From Rhizomicrobium electricum (lineage in GTDB: Bacteria; Pseudomonadota; Alphaproteobacteria; Micropepsales; Micropepsaceae), in contig NZ_JAASQS010000001.1 of NCBI RefSeq assembly GCF_011762045.1, positions 459,868 to 523,867 of the forward strand: a stretch of 64,000 nt of DNA. The letters are read 5' to 3'. Below the pieces are notes generated by a model, which was not told where the DNA came from, did not search any database, and worked only from the letters and a program-made list of their open reading frames with translations. Positions 1-10,220 of the stretch are shown here, piece by piece (the first letter of the stretch is position 1; the number at the start of each line of letters is the position of its first letter). The position numbers and the translations under genes were made by a program.

Positions 1-1
1 C

Positions 2-424
2 GAGTTGGAGATCGAGTTCAGCCCGCAAGGTACGCTTGCCGAACGCATCCGCGCCGGCGGGGCGGGCATTCCCGGCTTCTACACCAAGACGGGCGTCGGC
101 ACGGTGGTCGCCGAAGGCAAGGAGCACAAAGTGTTCGATGGCGAAACCTACATTCTCGAAACCGGCCTGAAAGCGGACCTCGCCATGGTCAAGGCTTGGA
201 AGGGCGACGCGGAAGGCAATCTCGTTTACCGCCATGCCGCGCGCAATTTCAATCCAATGATGGCGATGGCCGGCAAGGTCACAGTGGCGGAAGTCGAAGA
301 GTTGGTGCCGGTGGGTTCGCTCGATCACGACCAGATCCATACGCCCGGAATCTTCGTGCAGCGGATCATCCAAGGTCCGACGTATCAAAAACGGATCGAA
401 AAGCGCACGGTGCGGGGAGACTGA
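2..424 (+). CDS. scoA: 3-oxoacid CoA-transferase subunit A (5' end outside window)
   Basis: This is the C-terminal 140 residues of the alpha subunit of a succinyl-CoA:3-oxoacid CoA-transferase. The enzyme moves CoA from succinyl-CoA to acetoacetate, the entry step for ketone bodies and for acetoacetate from aromatic amino acids. Visible family landmarks are [13 protein letters not shown], the [20 protein letters not shown] segment typical of the subunit, and the ending in a GD dipeptide. The reading frame is open from the left window edge; the TTG at position 5 is an internal Leu codon, not the start. The beta subunit follows after 1 nt, so the two are co-transcribed. An AtoD-type acetate CoA-transferase is the alternative, but neighbouring phhA favours acetoacetate as substrate. 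Confidence 0.9.
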   Translation, partial: ELEIEFSPQGTLAERIRAGGAGIPGFYTKTGVGTVVAEGKEHKVFDGETYILETGLKADLAMVKAWKGDAEGNLVYRHAARNFNPMMAMAGKVTVAEVEELVPVGSLDHDQIHTPGIFVQRIIQGPTYQKRIEKRTVRGD

Positions 425-425
425 T

Positions 426-1055
426 ATGGCCTGGACACGCGAAGAGATGGCCAAACGTGCGGCGCAGGAGCTGCGCGACGGCTTTTATGTCAATCTCGGC
501 ATCGGCATTCCCACCCTGGTTGCGAACTATGTGCCGGACGGCGTGCATGTGACCTTGCAATCCGAGAACGGCATGCTCGGATTGGGTCCGTTTCCGCGCG
601 AAGACGAGGTCGATCCCGATCTCATCAATGCCGGCAAGCAGACAGTGACGGCGCTGCCGCAGACCTCGTTCTTCTCCTCGGCCACGAGCTTCGCGATGAT
701 CCGCGGCGGTCACATCGACCTCGCCATCCTTGGCGCGATGGAGGTGTCGGAGAAAGGCGACCTCGCCAACTGGATGGTGCCGGGCAAGCTCGTCAAAGGC
801 ATGGGCGGAGCCATGGACCTTGTCGCCGGCGCGCGGCGCTGCATCGTCACCATGGATCACACCGACAAAAAGGGAAATCCGAAACTGTTGCGGCATTGTA
901 CGCTGCCGCTGACCGGCCTTAAGTGCGTCGACCGGATCATCACCAATCTCGGCGTGTTCGATGTCGTCGAAGGTGGGTTGCGGATCGCACAGACCGCACC
1001 CGGCGTTACCAACGAAGAAATCCGCGCCAAGACGGAAGCCAGAATGGTGGACTGA
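426..1055 (+). CDS. scoB: 3-oxoacid CoA-transferase subunit B
   Basis: This is the 209-residue beta subunit of the CoA-transferase, a normal family length. The [10 protein letters not shown] motif places the catalytic glutamate (E47), which forms the glutamyl-CoA thioester. The early [15 protein letters not shown] segment is also typical of class I CoA-transferases. It starts 1 nt after scoA with a GGGAGA-like ribosome site inside the scoA end, and phhA starts 1 nt after its stop. The three genes are therefore one transcription unit. In this context the enzyme would activate acetoacetate released by tyrosine catabolism to acetoacetyl-CoA for thiolytic cleavage. Confidence 0.93.
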   Translation: MAWTREEMAKRAAQELRDGFYVNLGIGIPTLVANYVPDGVHVTLQSENGMLGLGPFPREDEVDPDLINAGKQTVTALPQTSFFSSATSFAMIRGGHIDLAILGAMEVSEKGDLANWMVPGKLVKGMGGAMDLVAGARRCIVTMDHTDKKGNPKLLRHCTLPLTGLKCVDRIITNLGVFDVVEGGLRIAQTAPGVTNEEIRAKTEARMVD

Positions 1056-1056
1056 A

Positions 1057-1926
1057 ATGCCGAACCTCGACGAACTGCGCCGCAGTCATCCCGATATCGC
1101 CGAAGACTTCACCATCCCGCAACGCTGGGACCACTACACCGTTGCGGAACACGCCGTTTGGCAGACCTTGTTCGAGCATCAATCGAAAATCCTGCCGGGC
1201 CGCGCCTGCCACGAGTTCCTTGATGGCCTCGCCAAACTCGGCCTCGCGCCCGACCGCATCCCGGATCTCGAACGCTTGTCCGATAAGCTCGAGAAAGAGA
1301 CGGGCTGGCGCGTTGTGGCGGTTCCGTCGCTGGTGCCGGATGCGGTCTTCTTCGACCATCTCGCCGCCCGGCGCTTTCCGGCAGGACGCTTCATCCGCAA
1401 ACCCGAACAGCTTGACTACATCGAAGAGCCGGACATTTTCCACGACGTGTTCGGCCATGTCCCGATGCTGGTTCATCCCATGTTTGCCGACTACATGCAG
1501 GCCTACGGCAAAGGCGGGCAGCGCGCGCTTGCCGAATTCAACGCTCTGAAGAATTTGGCGCGGCTCTATTGGTACACTGTCGAATTCGGCCTGATCGCGA
1601 CGTCGCACGGTCTGCGCATCTACGGCTCCGGCATCGTATCGTCGCGCGCGGAGTCGGTTTACGCCGTGGAAAGCCCCTCCCCCGACCGCATCGGCTTCGA
1701 GCTCGAACGCGTCATGCGCACCGATTACCGCATCGACGATTTCCAGGATTGCTATTTCGTCATCGAGTCCTTCGAAGCCCTGCTGGCCGAGACCACGAAG
1801 GATTTCGCCGCGCTTTACGCCCGGCTGGCCGCTGGACCGACATACCGGCCCGGCGAGATTATACCCGGTGATCGCGTGATGACGCGCGGCAGCCACAGCT
1901 ACAGGCCCGGCAGTCACGCGGCTTGA
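1057..1926 (+). CDS. phhA: Phenylalanine 4-hydroxylase
   Basis: This is a monomeric bacterial aromatic amino acid hydroxylase of 289 residues. It converts phenylalanine to tyrosine with O2, tetrahydropterin and non-haem iron. The iron ligands are seen as FHDVFGHVP (two His) and the Glu of YTVEFGL. The open frame extends upstream, but the ATG at 1057 gives a start matching bacterial homologues and follows the scoB stop by 1 nt. There is no ACT regulatory domain, as usual for the bacterial form. Its position behind scoAB fits the logic Phe to Tyr to homogentisate to acetoacetate to acetoacetyl-CoA; the middle genes (hppD, hmgA, fah) are not in the window. Confidence 0.95.
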   Translation: MPNLDELRRSHPDIAEDFTIPQRWDHYTVAEHAVWQTLFEHQSKILPGRACHEFLDGLAKLGLAPDRIPDLERLSDKLEKETGWRVVAVPSLVPDAVFFDHLAARRFPAGRFIRKPEQLDYIEEPDIFHDVFGHVPMLVHPMFADYMQAYGKGGQRALAEFNALKNLARLYWYTVEFGLIATSHGLRIYGSGIVSSRAESVYAVESPSPDRIGFELERVMRTDYRIDDFQDCYFVIESFEALLAETTKDFAALYARLAAGPTYRPGEIIPGDRVMTRGSHSYRPGSHAA

Positions 1927-1941
1927 TGGAGAACAGCAGAA

Positions 1942-1971
1942 CGAGGACCGCGCATGTCCGCGCAGTCCTCG
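1942..1971. terminator. Hairpin between convergent phhA and GH39 gene
   Basis: CGAGGAC at 1942-1948 pairs with GTCCTCG at 1965-1971, and an inner CGCG/CGCG pairing (1949-1952 with 1959-1962) extends the stem. It lies in the 55-nt gap between two convergent genes, where a shared bidirectional terminator is expected. There is no clear T-run on either side, so it may be a structural element or a Rho-assisted terminator rather than a classic intrinsic one. Confidence 0.4.
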
Positions 1972-1981
1972 CTTCTATCAC

Positions 1982-3559
1982 TCAGTTCGCGATCGGCTTC
2001 AGCACGATCTCGTAGCAATCGTTGGCGCGCATCGGCAGAGTCTTGCTGAAGCGGCCGCCCTTGACTTCGACCGTTTCGCGGATCGCAGGCGCTCCCGAGC
2101 TCACGCTTTTCAGACTGTCCACCTGGGCCCGCGTCAACTGCTTCGGCGATCCCATCTTGGCATACGCGGTGAACGCGTCATTCTGTTGATAGCCGATTTG
2201 ATAGACCGACACCTCGTAGCGGCCATCGGGCACGCTGGTCAGGTTGAGCGCCGCGGTGCCTTTGCCGACCGTCGGCAGTTCCTGTTTGTAGTAGATCTGG
2301 TCGTTGCTGCCCTTGGGCGGCACCACCGGCGAATAATCCCAGAACAATGCCGTAATCGAACCGTCCTTCGCCTTGGTGATCCAGGATTGCCGGTCGTTCA
2401 CTGCCACGTCGTCGCCCCGAAGCCGGCTAAGGAACGCGAAGGCGTGATAGGACGGCTTCTTGATCCCTTGCAGGTTCATCAGACCGAAACCACCGTGGAA
2501 CGGCGTGAAGCGCGGCCCGAGCTCCTCGAAAATGTCGGTGAAGGTCCAGTAGGACAGCGAATCCACGTAGGGCGTGGCGCGCTTGACCACATTCAGGATG
2601 AAGCTCGCCTGATGGTACTGGTCGTGCATGTAGTCCGTGGGCGTATAGGCGGAACTCCATTCGGTGAAGTGCAGCTCGCGTCCCTTGAGCGACGTGGCGT
2701 CGATCAATTCGCGCGAGTGGCGCATACGTCCGCTGACCCGCTCGGGATCGGGATCGATGACCGTGCCGGCAAAACCGGTCTCGTCGAGATAGCCCTCGTT
2801 CACGCCGTAGGCATGCAGCGCGATGAAATCGGCCGGAATCGAAGGATTGGCGAGCAGCCACTTCTCGAATGCGATCTCGGCCGCATAAGGCACGGCAGAG
2901 GCCGGGCCGCCGATCCGGCATTTGGCGCATTCGGCACGGATCGCTTCGGCCGTGGTCTTGTAAAGCGACAGGTAGTCCTCAAGCGGATGAGGCCAGAAGC
3001 CGCGAATGTCCGGCTCGTTCCACACCTCGAAATACCAGTGATTGATCTCGTCCTCGCCGTAACGCTCCTTGAAATGCGCCACCAGCGCGCGCATCAGCGT
3101 CGCCCATTTGGCGGGATCCTTCGGCAGAGAAGTGTTGCCCTTCCACCAGAAAATCGTCGAGTTGCCGCTCGCCAGTTTGGAAGGCATGAAGGTCAATTCC
3201 ACGAAGGGCCGGATCTTCAGCTTGAGCAGTGCGTCGTAGAGCGAGTCGACATATTGGAAATTGAACTGGGGATTGCCGGCTTTGTCCTCGCTGTAGACGC
3301 CCATCTCGTCGGTGAGCAGACCGTGCATCCGCAGATAGCGGAAGCCGATTTCCGATTGCACCGTCGCGAGTTGCTCCTGCCAATCAGCACGCAGCCCCTC
3401 CGCGGCGCGTCCCGCTCCCACCGCCTGCAACGGCACGGCGGAATGCGGGCCTGTCACCTTCGCCAGATCGGCGCGGATGACGCGATGCTGCGGCGTGACG
3501 CCGAAGCTGGGCACAAGCAACAAAACGGCGGAAACCACGGCCGCGCAAAATACACGCAT
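1982..3559 (-). CDS. Exported GH39-family glycoside hydrolase (beta-xylosidase-like)
   Basis: This is a 525-residue glycoside hydrolase of clan GH-A, closest by eye to GH39 beta-xylosidases, which release xylose from the non-reducing end of xylo-oligosaccharides. The chosen ATG at 3559 gives a signal peptide (MRVFCAAVVSAVLLLVPSFG) and is preceded by AGGAGGGAG; a further in-frame start upstream would bury the signal. The acid/base is E182 in EVWNEPD and the nucleophile is E300 in HFTEWSSAY, the expected spacing for the (beta/alpha)8 fold. The C-terminal part (from about 400) forms the beta-sandwich that packs on the barrel in this family. It is divergent from the double esterase, which would remove side groups from the same polymer. 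Substrate is inferred; alpha-L-iduronidase-like activity is the family alternative. Confidence 0.85.
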   Translation of the reverse strand: MRVFCAAVVSAVLLLVPSFGVTPQHRVIRADLAKVTGPHSAVPLQAVGAGRAAEGLRADWQEQLATVQSEIGFRYLRMHGLLTDEMGVYSEDKAGNPQFNFQYVDSLYDALLKLKIRPFVELTFMPSKLASGNSTIFWWKGNTSLPKDPAKWATLMRALVAHFKERYGEDEINHWYFEVWNEPDIRGFWPHPLEDYLSLYKTTAEAIRAECAKCRIGGPASAVPYAAEIAFEKWLLANPSIPADFIALHAYGVNEGYLDETGFAGTVIDPDPERVSGRMRHSRELIDATSLKGRELHFTEWSSAYTPTDYMHDQYHQASFILNVVKRATPYVDSLSYWTFTDIFEELGPRFTPFHGGFGLMNLQGIKKPSYHAFAFLSRLRGDDVAVNDRQSWITKAKDGSITALFWDYSPVVPPKGSNDQIYYKQELPTVGKGTAALNLTSVPDGRYEVSVYQIGYQQNDAFTAYAKMGSPKQLTRAQVDSLKSVSSGAPAIRETVEVKGGRFSKTLPMRANDCYEIVLKPIAN

Positions 3560-3716
3560 TGGAACACTCCCTCCTGAGCGGCGGTATGTTGTTATCGCTC
3601 CGATCACGAAGCCGCTTCGCCGCAACTGCCAAAATAAATGTCTGATAAATTACGAAGCGGCTCAAGCCTCCCCTGGTAAAAGGCGCGTGACCGTTTCGCC
3701 CACTTACGCCTGGACT

Positions 3717-6527
<2,811 letters not shown>

Positions 6528-6542
6528 GCATCCAGACAAGAG

Positions 6543-6570
6543 AGGCCCTGCTTCGGCGGGGCCTTTTTTT
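6543..6570 (+). terminator. Intrinsic terminator of the double esterase gene
   Basis: A 9-bp stem (6543-6551 with 6556-6564) closed by a TTCG tetraloop is followed directly by a run of seven T. It lies 16 nt after the esterase stop codon. It is a textbook Rho-independent terminator, and it also separates the esterase from the convergent DUF488 gene. Confidence 0.92.
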
Positions 6571-6581
6571 GTGCGTGCCGC

Positions 6582-6947
6582 TCAGCGTCGCAAAAGCTCT
6601 TCGAGGACCACAGCCTGGTTATGCCGTTCGTCCTTCGCGCCATAGAGGAGCGTGACGCGGCCCTTGCGGACCAGACTGCGCAACTGCTTCAGCGCCTCGG
6701 GATTGGCGGCAAGTTCCGCCTTATACCGCCGGCGAAACTCGCTCCAGCGTTCCGGATCGTGGCCAAACCAGCGACGCAGTTCGTTGCTCGGTGCGATGTC
6801 CTTCATCCAAACGTCGGCGGCCGCCTTGGTGCGCGCCAGTCCGCGCGGCCACAGCCGGTCCACCAGGACTCGGGTTCCATCTTCGGGTACGGCGGGCAGA
6901 TAGGCTCTTTTCAGGAGTACTTCGCCGGAACGTTTCGATCCTGCCAT
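6582..6947 (-). CDS. DUF488 family protein
   Basis: This is a 121-residue small soluble protein of the DUF488 family. The family signature is seen in VDRLWPRGLAR, in the KDIAPSNELRRWFGHDPERW stretch and in the C-terminal TLLYGAKDERHNQAVVL. The biochemical role of the family is not settled. The frame is open further upstream, but the ATG at 6947 has a strong AGGAGG ribosome site 6 nt before it and yields the usual length. It is a single gene, convergent with the esterase and divergent from the tRNA. Confidence 0.85.
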   Translation of the reverse strand: MAGSKRSGEVLLKRAYLPAVPEDGTRVLVDRLWPRGLARTKAAADVWMKDIAPSNELRRWFGHDPERWSEFRRRYKAELAANPEALKQLRSLVRKGRVTLLYGAKDERHNQAVVLEELLRR

Positions 6948-7135
6948 CGCGATACCTCCTGCCTCCGGCAATGATACCCAACTCTCCGTGACGCTTCGGG
7001 TTTCGGGGTCCCGAATGGCCGCCATCCCGGCGGGCCATGCGGGCGAAAAGTCGGCTCGACACCTGCGGCAGCAGGACCGAGCAGGCGCGTTGACTTAAGG
7101 CCGCGACCTCCCTAAACAAACCGCCCCAAGCCCGT

Positions 7136-7220
<85 letters not shown>

Positions 7221-7481
7221 TTTCAGCCGGTTTGGCTGTCCCAACATTTTGATTCCAAAGGGTATTTACTCCCGCTCCCATGGTGGGCGGGCGGTAAAGG
7301 CGCTTGTCGTAGCGAGCCGTCCGATCCGGGGCTAGGGAACGGGCCGCTCTCTCCCGTGCAGCCATGGCAAGGGACATCAAGGCGTCCCGCGGAATACCGA
7401 ATCGATGGCCCCGGCGCGGTCGCTCCCTATATATAGACGCGGGACACGGCCCGTCCGGACGTCCCCTCAAGGGAGGTGTCG

Positions 7482-7817
7482 ATGCTGGTAGCCACAACCG
7501 AAACGGTCCCCGGATACCGCCGGGTGAAGACCCTCGGCCAAGTGTTCGGCGTCGTGGTCCGCTCGCGCGGGCTGGGCGGCAACGTCCTGGCAGGACTGCG
7601 CTCGATCGTCGGCGGCGAAATCCATGAATACACCCAGCTTCTTGAAGAGGCGCGGCGGCAGGCCGTCGACCGGCTGGTCACCAACGCCACCGCCATGGGC
7701 GGCAACGCCGTCCTGATGATGCGCTTCGATTCCTCGGAGATCGGCCAGTATATGAGCGAGATCGTCGCTTACGGCACCGCGGTGGTGCTGGAACAGGAGC
7801 CGACCAATGCTGCGTAA
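7482..7817 (+). CDS. UPF0145 (YbjQ-like) protein
   Basis: This is a 111-residue protein of the YbjQ/UPF0145 family, which folds as a pentameric ring. The recognisable core is GQVFGVVVRSRGLGGNVLAGLRSIVGGE (split here as the N-terminal strand and helix), then TQLLEEAR, ATAMGGNAV and the final AYGTAVVLE. Function in the family is unknown, with metal binding and envelope stress suggested for homologues. The ATG at 7482 is preceded by AGGGAGG at a good distance; a GTG two codons earlier overlaps that site. The following membrane-protein gene overlaps it by 11 nt. Confidence 0.9.
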   Translation: MLVATTETVPGYRRVKTLGQVFGVVVRSRGLGGNVLAGLRSIVGGEIHEYTQLLEEARRQAVDRLVTNATAMGGNAVLMMRFDSSEIGQYMSEIVAYGTAVVLEQEPTNAA

Positions 7818-8133
7818 TGTGGTTCTCGCCATCGGCGGCGCGATGCTTATTTTCGGCGTAATGGGCATGGTGGCGGGGTCGTTTACCGTCGGCGTCCCCG
7901 TCGCCGTCTGGGGCGCGATCTTCGTGTTCGGCATCCTTTACGAGCGCTATGCCTACAAGAGCCTGGTCGACAAAGTGCCGACCGGAAAAGGCTGGACCCG
8001 AACCACCGAGCGGTTCGTCGACGAGAAGAGCGGCCGGACCGTGACCGTCTACGTCAAGCCGCTCACCGGCGAACGCGCCTATGTGACGGAGCCGGTCGCC
8101 CCTGCGGCGCCCCCGCCGGTCGTAGAAGGATGA
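7807..8133 (+). CDS. Small two-helix membrane protein
   Basis: This 108-residue protein has two N-terminal hydrophobic helices (about 4-26 and 28-46), a basic loop and a soluble C-terminal half ending in a Pro/Ala-rich tail. I do not recognise a family. Its start overlaps the end of the UPF0145 gene by 11 nt, which implies translational coupling and suggests the two proteins act together, perhaps with the ring protein docking at the membrane. That partnership is inference from gene order only. Confidence 0.7.
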   Translation: MLRNVVLAIGGAMLIFGVMGMVAGSFTVGVPVAVWGAIFVFGILYERYAYKSLVDKVPTGKGWTRTTERFVDEKSGRTVTVYVKPLTGERAYVTEPVAPAAPPPVVEG

Positions 8134-8199
8134 CATGGCGGGCCCGGCGTGCCATAGAATGGGTCTAATTCAAGAGTTGTCTCACTTCAGGATCACGTC

Positions 8200-9174
8200 A
8201 TGCCCAACGATCTCGTTACGGTTTTCGGCGCTTCGGGATTCGTCGGCCGCCATATCGTGCGTGCCCTCACCGCCCAGGGGTTTCGCGTCCGGGCGGTCTG
8301 CCGCAAGCCGAATCTGGCGAATTACCTGCTGCCCGCCGGGCATGTCGGTCAGATTCAGCTATTGAAAGCCAATATCAATAACGAGGAAGACGTCGCCCGC
8401 GCGCTCGAAGGCGCCGTGGCGGCGGTGAATGCGGCCGGCGTGCTGTTCGGTCATGGCCTGCAGAGCCTCGAAGCCATCAATGCCGATGCCTCCGGACGGA
8501 TCGCCCGCGCCGCTTTGAAGGCCGACGTCGGAACGCTGGTGCATGTGTCGGCGATCGGCGCCGATACCCAGGCGATCAGCGAATACGCCCGCACCAAAGG
8601 TCTCGGCGAACGGGCGGTGCACGAAGGCTTTCCGCGTGCGGTCATCATGCGCCCGTCGCTGGTATTCGGACCGGAGGACGCGTTCTTCAACCGGTTCGCC
8701 GCAATGGCGCGTTTCCTCCCCGCCCTGCCCTTGATCGGCGGCGGCAAGACCAAGTTCCAGCCGGTGTTCGTCGGCGACGTGGCGGCGGCGGTGGCGCGGG
8801 CGGTGTCCGATCCCGCGATGGCCGGGCGCACCTACCAGCTCGGCGGCCCGAAGACCTATACTTTCCGCGCCCTGCTCGAATTCATTCTCGCCGAAACCGG
8901 CCGCAAGCGCCTCTTGATGCCGCTGCCGTTCTGGCTTGCGGGGCTCCAGGGCTTCTTCCTGCAAATGCCGAGCTTCATCCTGCCGATCAAACCGATGCTG
9001 ACGGTCGATCAGGTGCGGCTGCTGAAATCCGACAACATCGTCCAGGACGGCGCCTTCACGCTCGACGATCTCGACATCGAGCCCACGAGCGTCGAGAAGA
9101 TCGTGCCGACCTATCTCTGGCGCTTCCATCCCAAAGGCCAGTTCCGCGACGTGCAACGGCTCGCCGCGCACTAG
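8200..9174 (+). CDS. Complex I NDUFA9-like NAD(P)-binding protein
   Basis: This is an atypical short-chain dehydrogenase of 324 residues related to the NDUFA9 accessory subunit of mitochondrial complex I, which has bacterial counterparts in alphaproteobacteria. The Rossmann motif VTVFGASGFVGRHIVRAL is at residues 6-23. The fold continues with NAAGVLF, HVSAIGAD and the YARTKGLGE segment, where the Y-x3-K of active enzymes is kept in altered form. FQPVFVGDVA is a shared landmark. It binds a dinucleotide and probably assists respiratory chain assembly or quinone chemistry rather than acting as a classical dehydrogenase. It stands alone; no nuo genes are in the window. Confidence 0.85.
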   Translation: MPNDLVTVFGASGFVGRHIVRALTAQGFRVRAVCRKPNLANYLLPAGHVGQIQLLKANINNEEDVARALEGAVAAVNAAGVLFGHGLQSLEAINADASGRIARAALKADVGTLVHVSAIGADTQAISEYARTKGLGERAVHEGFPRAVIMRPSLVFGPEDAFFNRFAAMARFLPALPLIGGGKTKFQPVFVGDVAAAVARAVSDPAMAGRTYQLGGPKTYTFRALLEFILAETGRKRLLMPLPFWLAGLQGFFLQMPSFILPIKPMLTVDQVRLLKSDNIVQDGAFTLDDLDIEPTSVEKIVPTYLWRFHPKGQFRDVQRLAAH

Positions 9175-9175
9175 A

Positions 9176-9238
9176 GCGCTTTCAGGAGCCGATAGCGCCA
9201 GCGTGGTCGGCGGCTTCCGGTTTTCCGTCCGAAAGCGC
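9176..9238. repeat. Interspersed palindromic element, copy 1
   Basis: GCGCTTTC at 9176-9183 is mirrored by GAAAGCGC at 9231-9238. The right arm GGTTTTCCGTCC-GAAAGCGC closely matches the reverse complement of the left arm of the element at 19919-19961, so the two are copies of one repeat family. It sits between the convergent NDUFA9-like and uppP genes, where it may also serve as a terminator. Confidence 0.65.
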
Positions 9239-9255
9239 GTCAGTTCAAAAAGTCC

Positions 9256-10065
9256 TTATTTGACGTAAAGCCACGCCAGCAGCGCCGCGCCGGTGGCGAT
9301 GCGGTACCAGCCGAACGGCTTGAGGCCGTATTTGCCGACGAAGGCGATGAAGCCCTTCACGACGATATAGGCGACGACGAACGACACCACGAAACCGACC
9401 GCGATGTTGGTCGTGTCGTTGCTCGAAAGCGTGTTCCATTCCTTGTAGAGGTCGTAGACCGTGGCACCCAGCATCGTCGGGACCGCCAGATAGAAGGTGA
9501 ACGCCGCGCCGGCCTTGCGGTCGACGCCGAGCATCTCGCCGCCAAGAATCGTAGCACCGGACCGCGACACGCCGGGCAACAGCGAAATGCACTGGCACAG
9601 GCCGATTTGTAATGCCTTCTTGAGCGGCAGCCGGTCGCCGTCGGTGTAGCGCGGTTTCGGCGCCATCCGCTCGAGAATGAGAATAATGACGCCGCCGACC
9701 AACCACGACACGCCGATCACCGGCATCGCGAAGCTGGGCTGCAACAGATAGGCCTTGAGGTATTTATAGACCGTCGCGCCGAAGATCATCGACGGGATGA
9801 ACGCCACGATGACGTTGATGGCGAACGACCGCGCCTCGGGCGACGTCGGCAATCCGATCAGGACGTTCCAGAACTTCTTCCAATAGACCGCCACCACCGA
9901 CAGGATCGCGCCCAACTGGATGACGATCGTGAAGGTTTCCCAGCGGCTGTCTGGCAATCCCAAGAGCCGTTCGCCGACCAGCAGGTGCCCCGTGGAAGAA
10001 ACCGGCAAAAACTCAGTAAGTCCCTCAATAATCCCGAGGATTATCGAGTTCAAAATGTCTTGCAT
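9256..10065 (-). CDS. uppP: Undecaprenyl-diphosphatase
   Basis: This is an integral membrane phosphatase of 269 residues that converts undecaprenyl diphosphate to the monophosphate carrier used in peptidoglycan and O-antigen synthesis; overproduction gives bacitracin resistance. The two family motifs are present: IIEGLTEFLPVSSTGHLLV near the N-terminus with its Glu-rich active site, and GVSRSGATILGG in the middle. About seven to eight hydrophobic helices follow. The start at 10065 matches family length; the frame continues 15 codons upstream without support. It is a single gene transcribed away from the S9 peptidase. Confidence 0.95.
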   Translation of the reverse strand: MQDILNSIILGIIEGLTEFLPVSSTGHLLVGERLLGLPDSRWETFTIVIQLGAILSVVAVYWKKFWNVLIGLPTSPEARSFAINVIVAFIPSMIFGATVYKYLKAYLLQPSFAMPVIGVSWLVGGVIILILERMAPKPRYTDGDRLPLKKALQIGLCQCISLLPGVSRSGATILGGEMLGVDRKAGAAFTFYLAVPTMLGATVYDLYKEWNTLSSNDTTNIAVGFVVSFVVAYIVVKGFIAFVGKYGLKPFGWYRIATGAALLAWLYVK

Positions 10066-10220
10066 TGATGAAGGCTCCGAAGAACACTGAAACTGGCAGG
10101 TGGCTAGCACAACCTGACTAGTTGTGACCTATCACACCGACGTGAGACGGGCCATGCTTCTTGTATATCTTGACCTACGAGTATGATGCACGTTCGTCAT
10201 ACCCAGGATTGGAGGGAGAC

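Noticed and set aside
7221..7481. Possible attachment site or integrated element next to tRNA-Leu
   Set aside because: No integrase, no copy of the tRNA 3' end, and the next gene is an ordinary UPF0145 protein.
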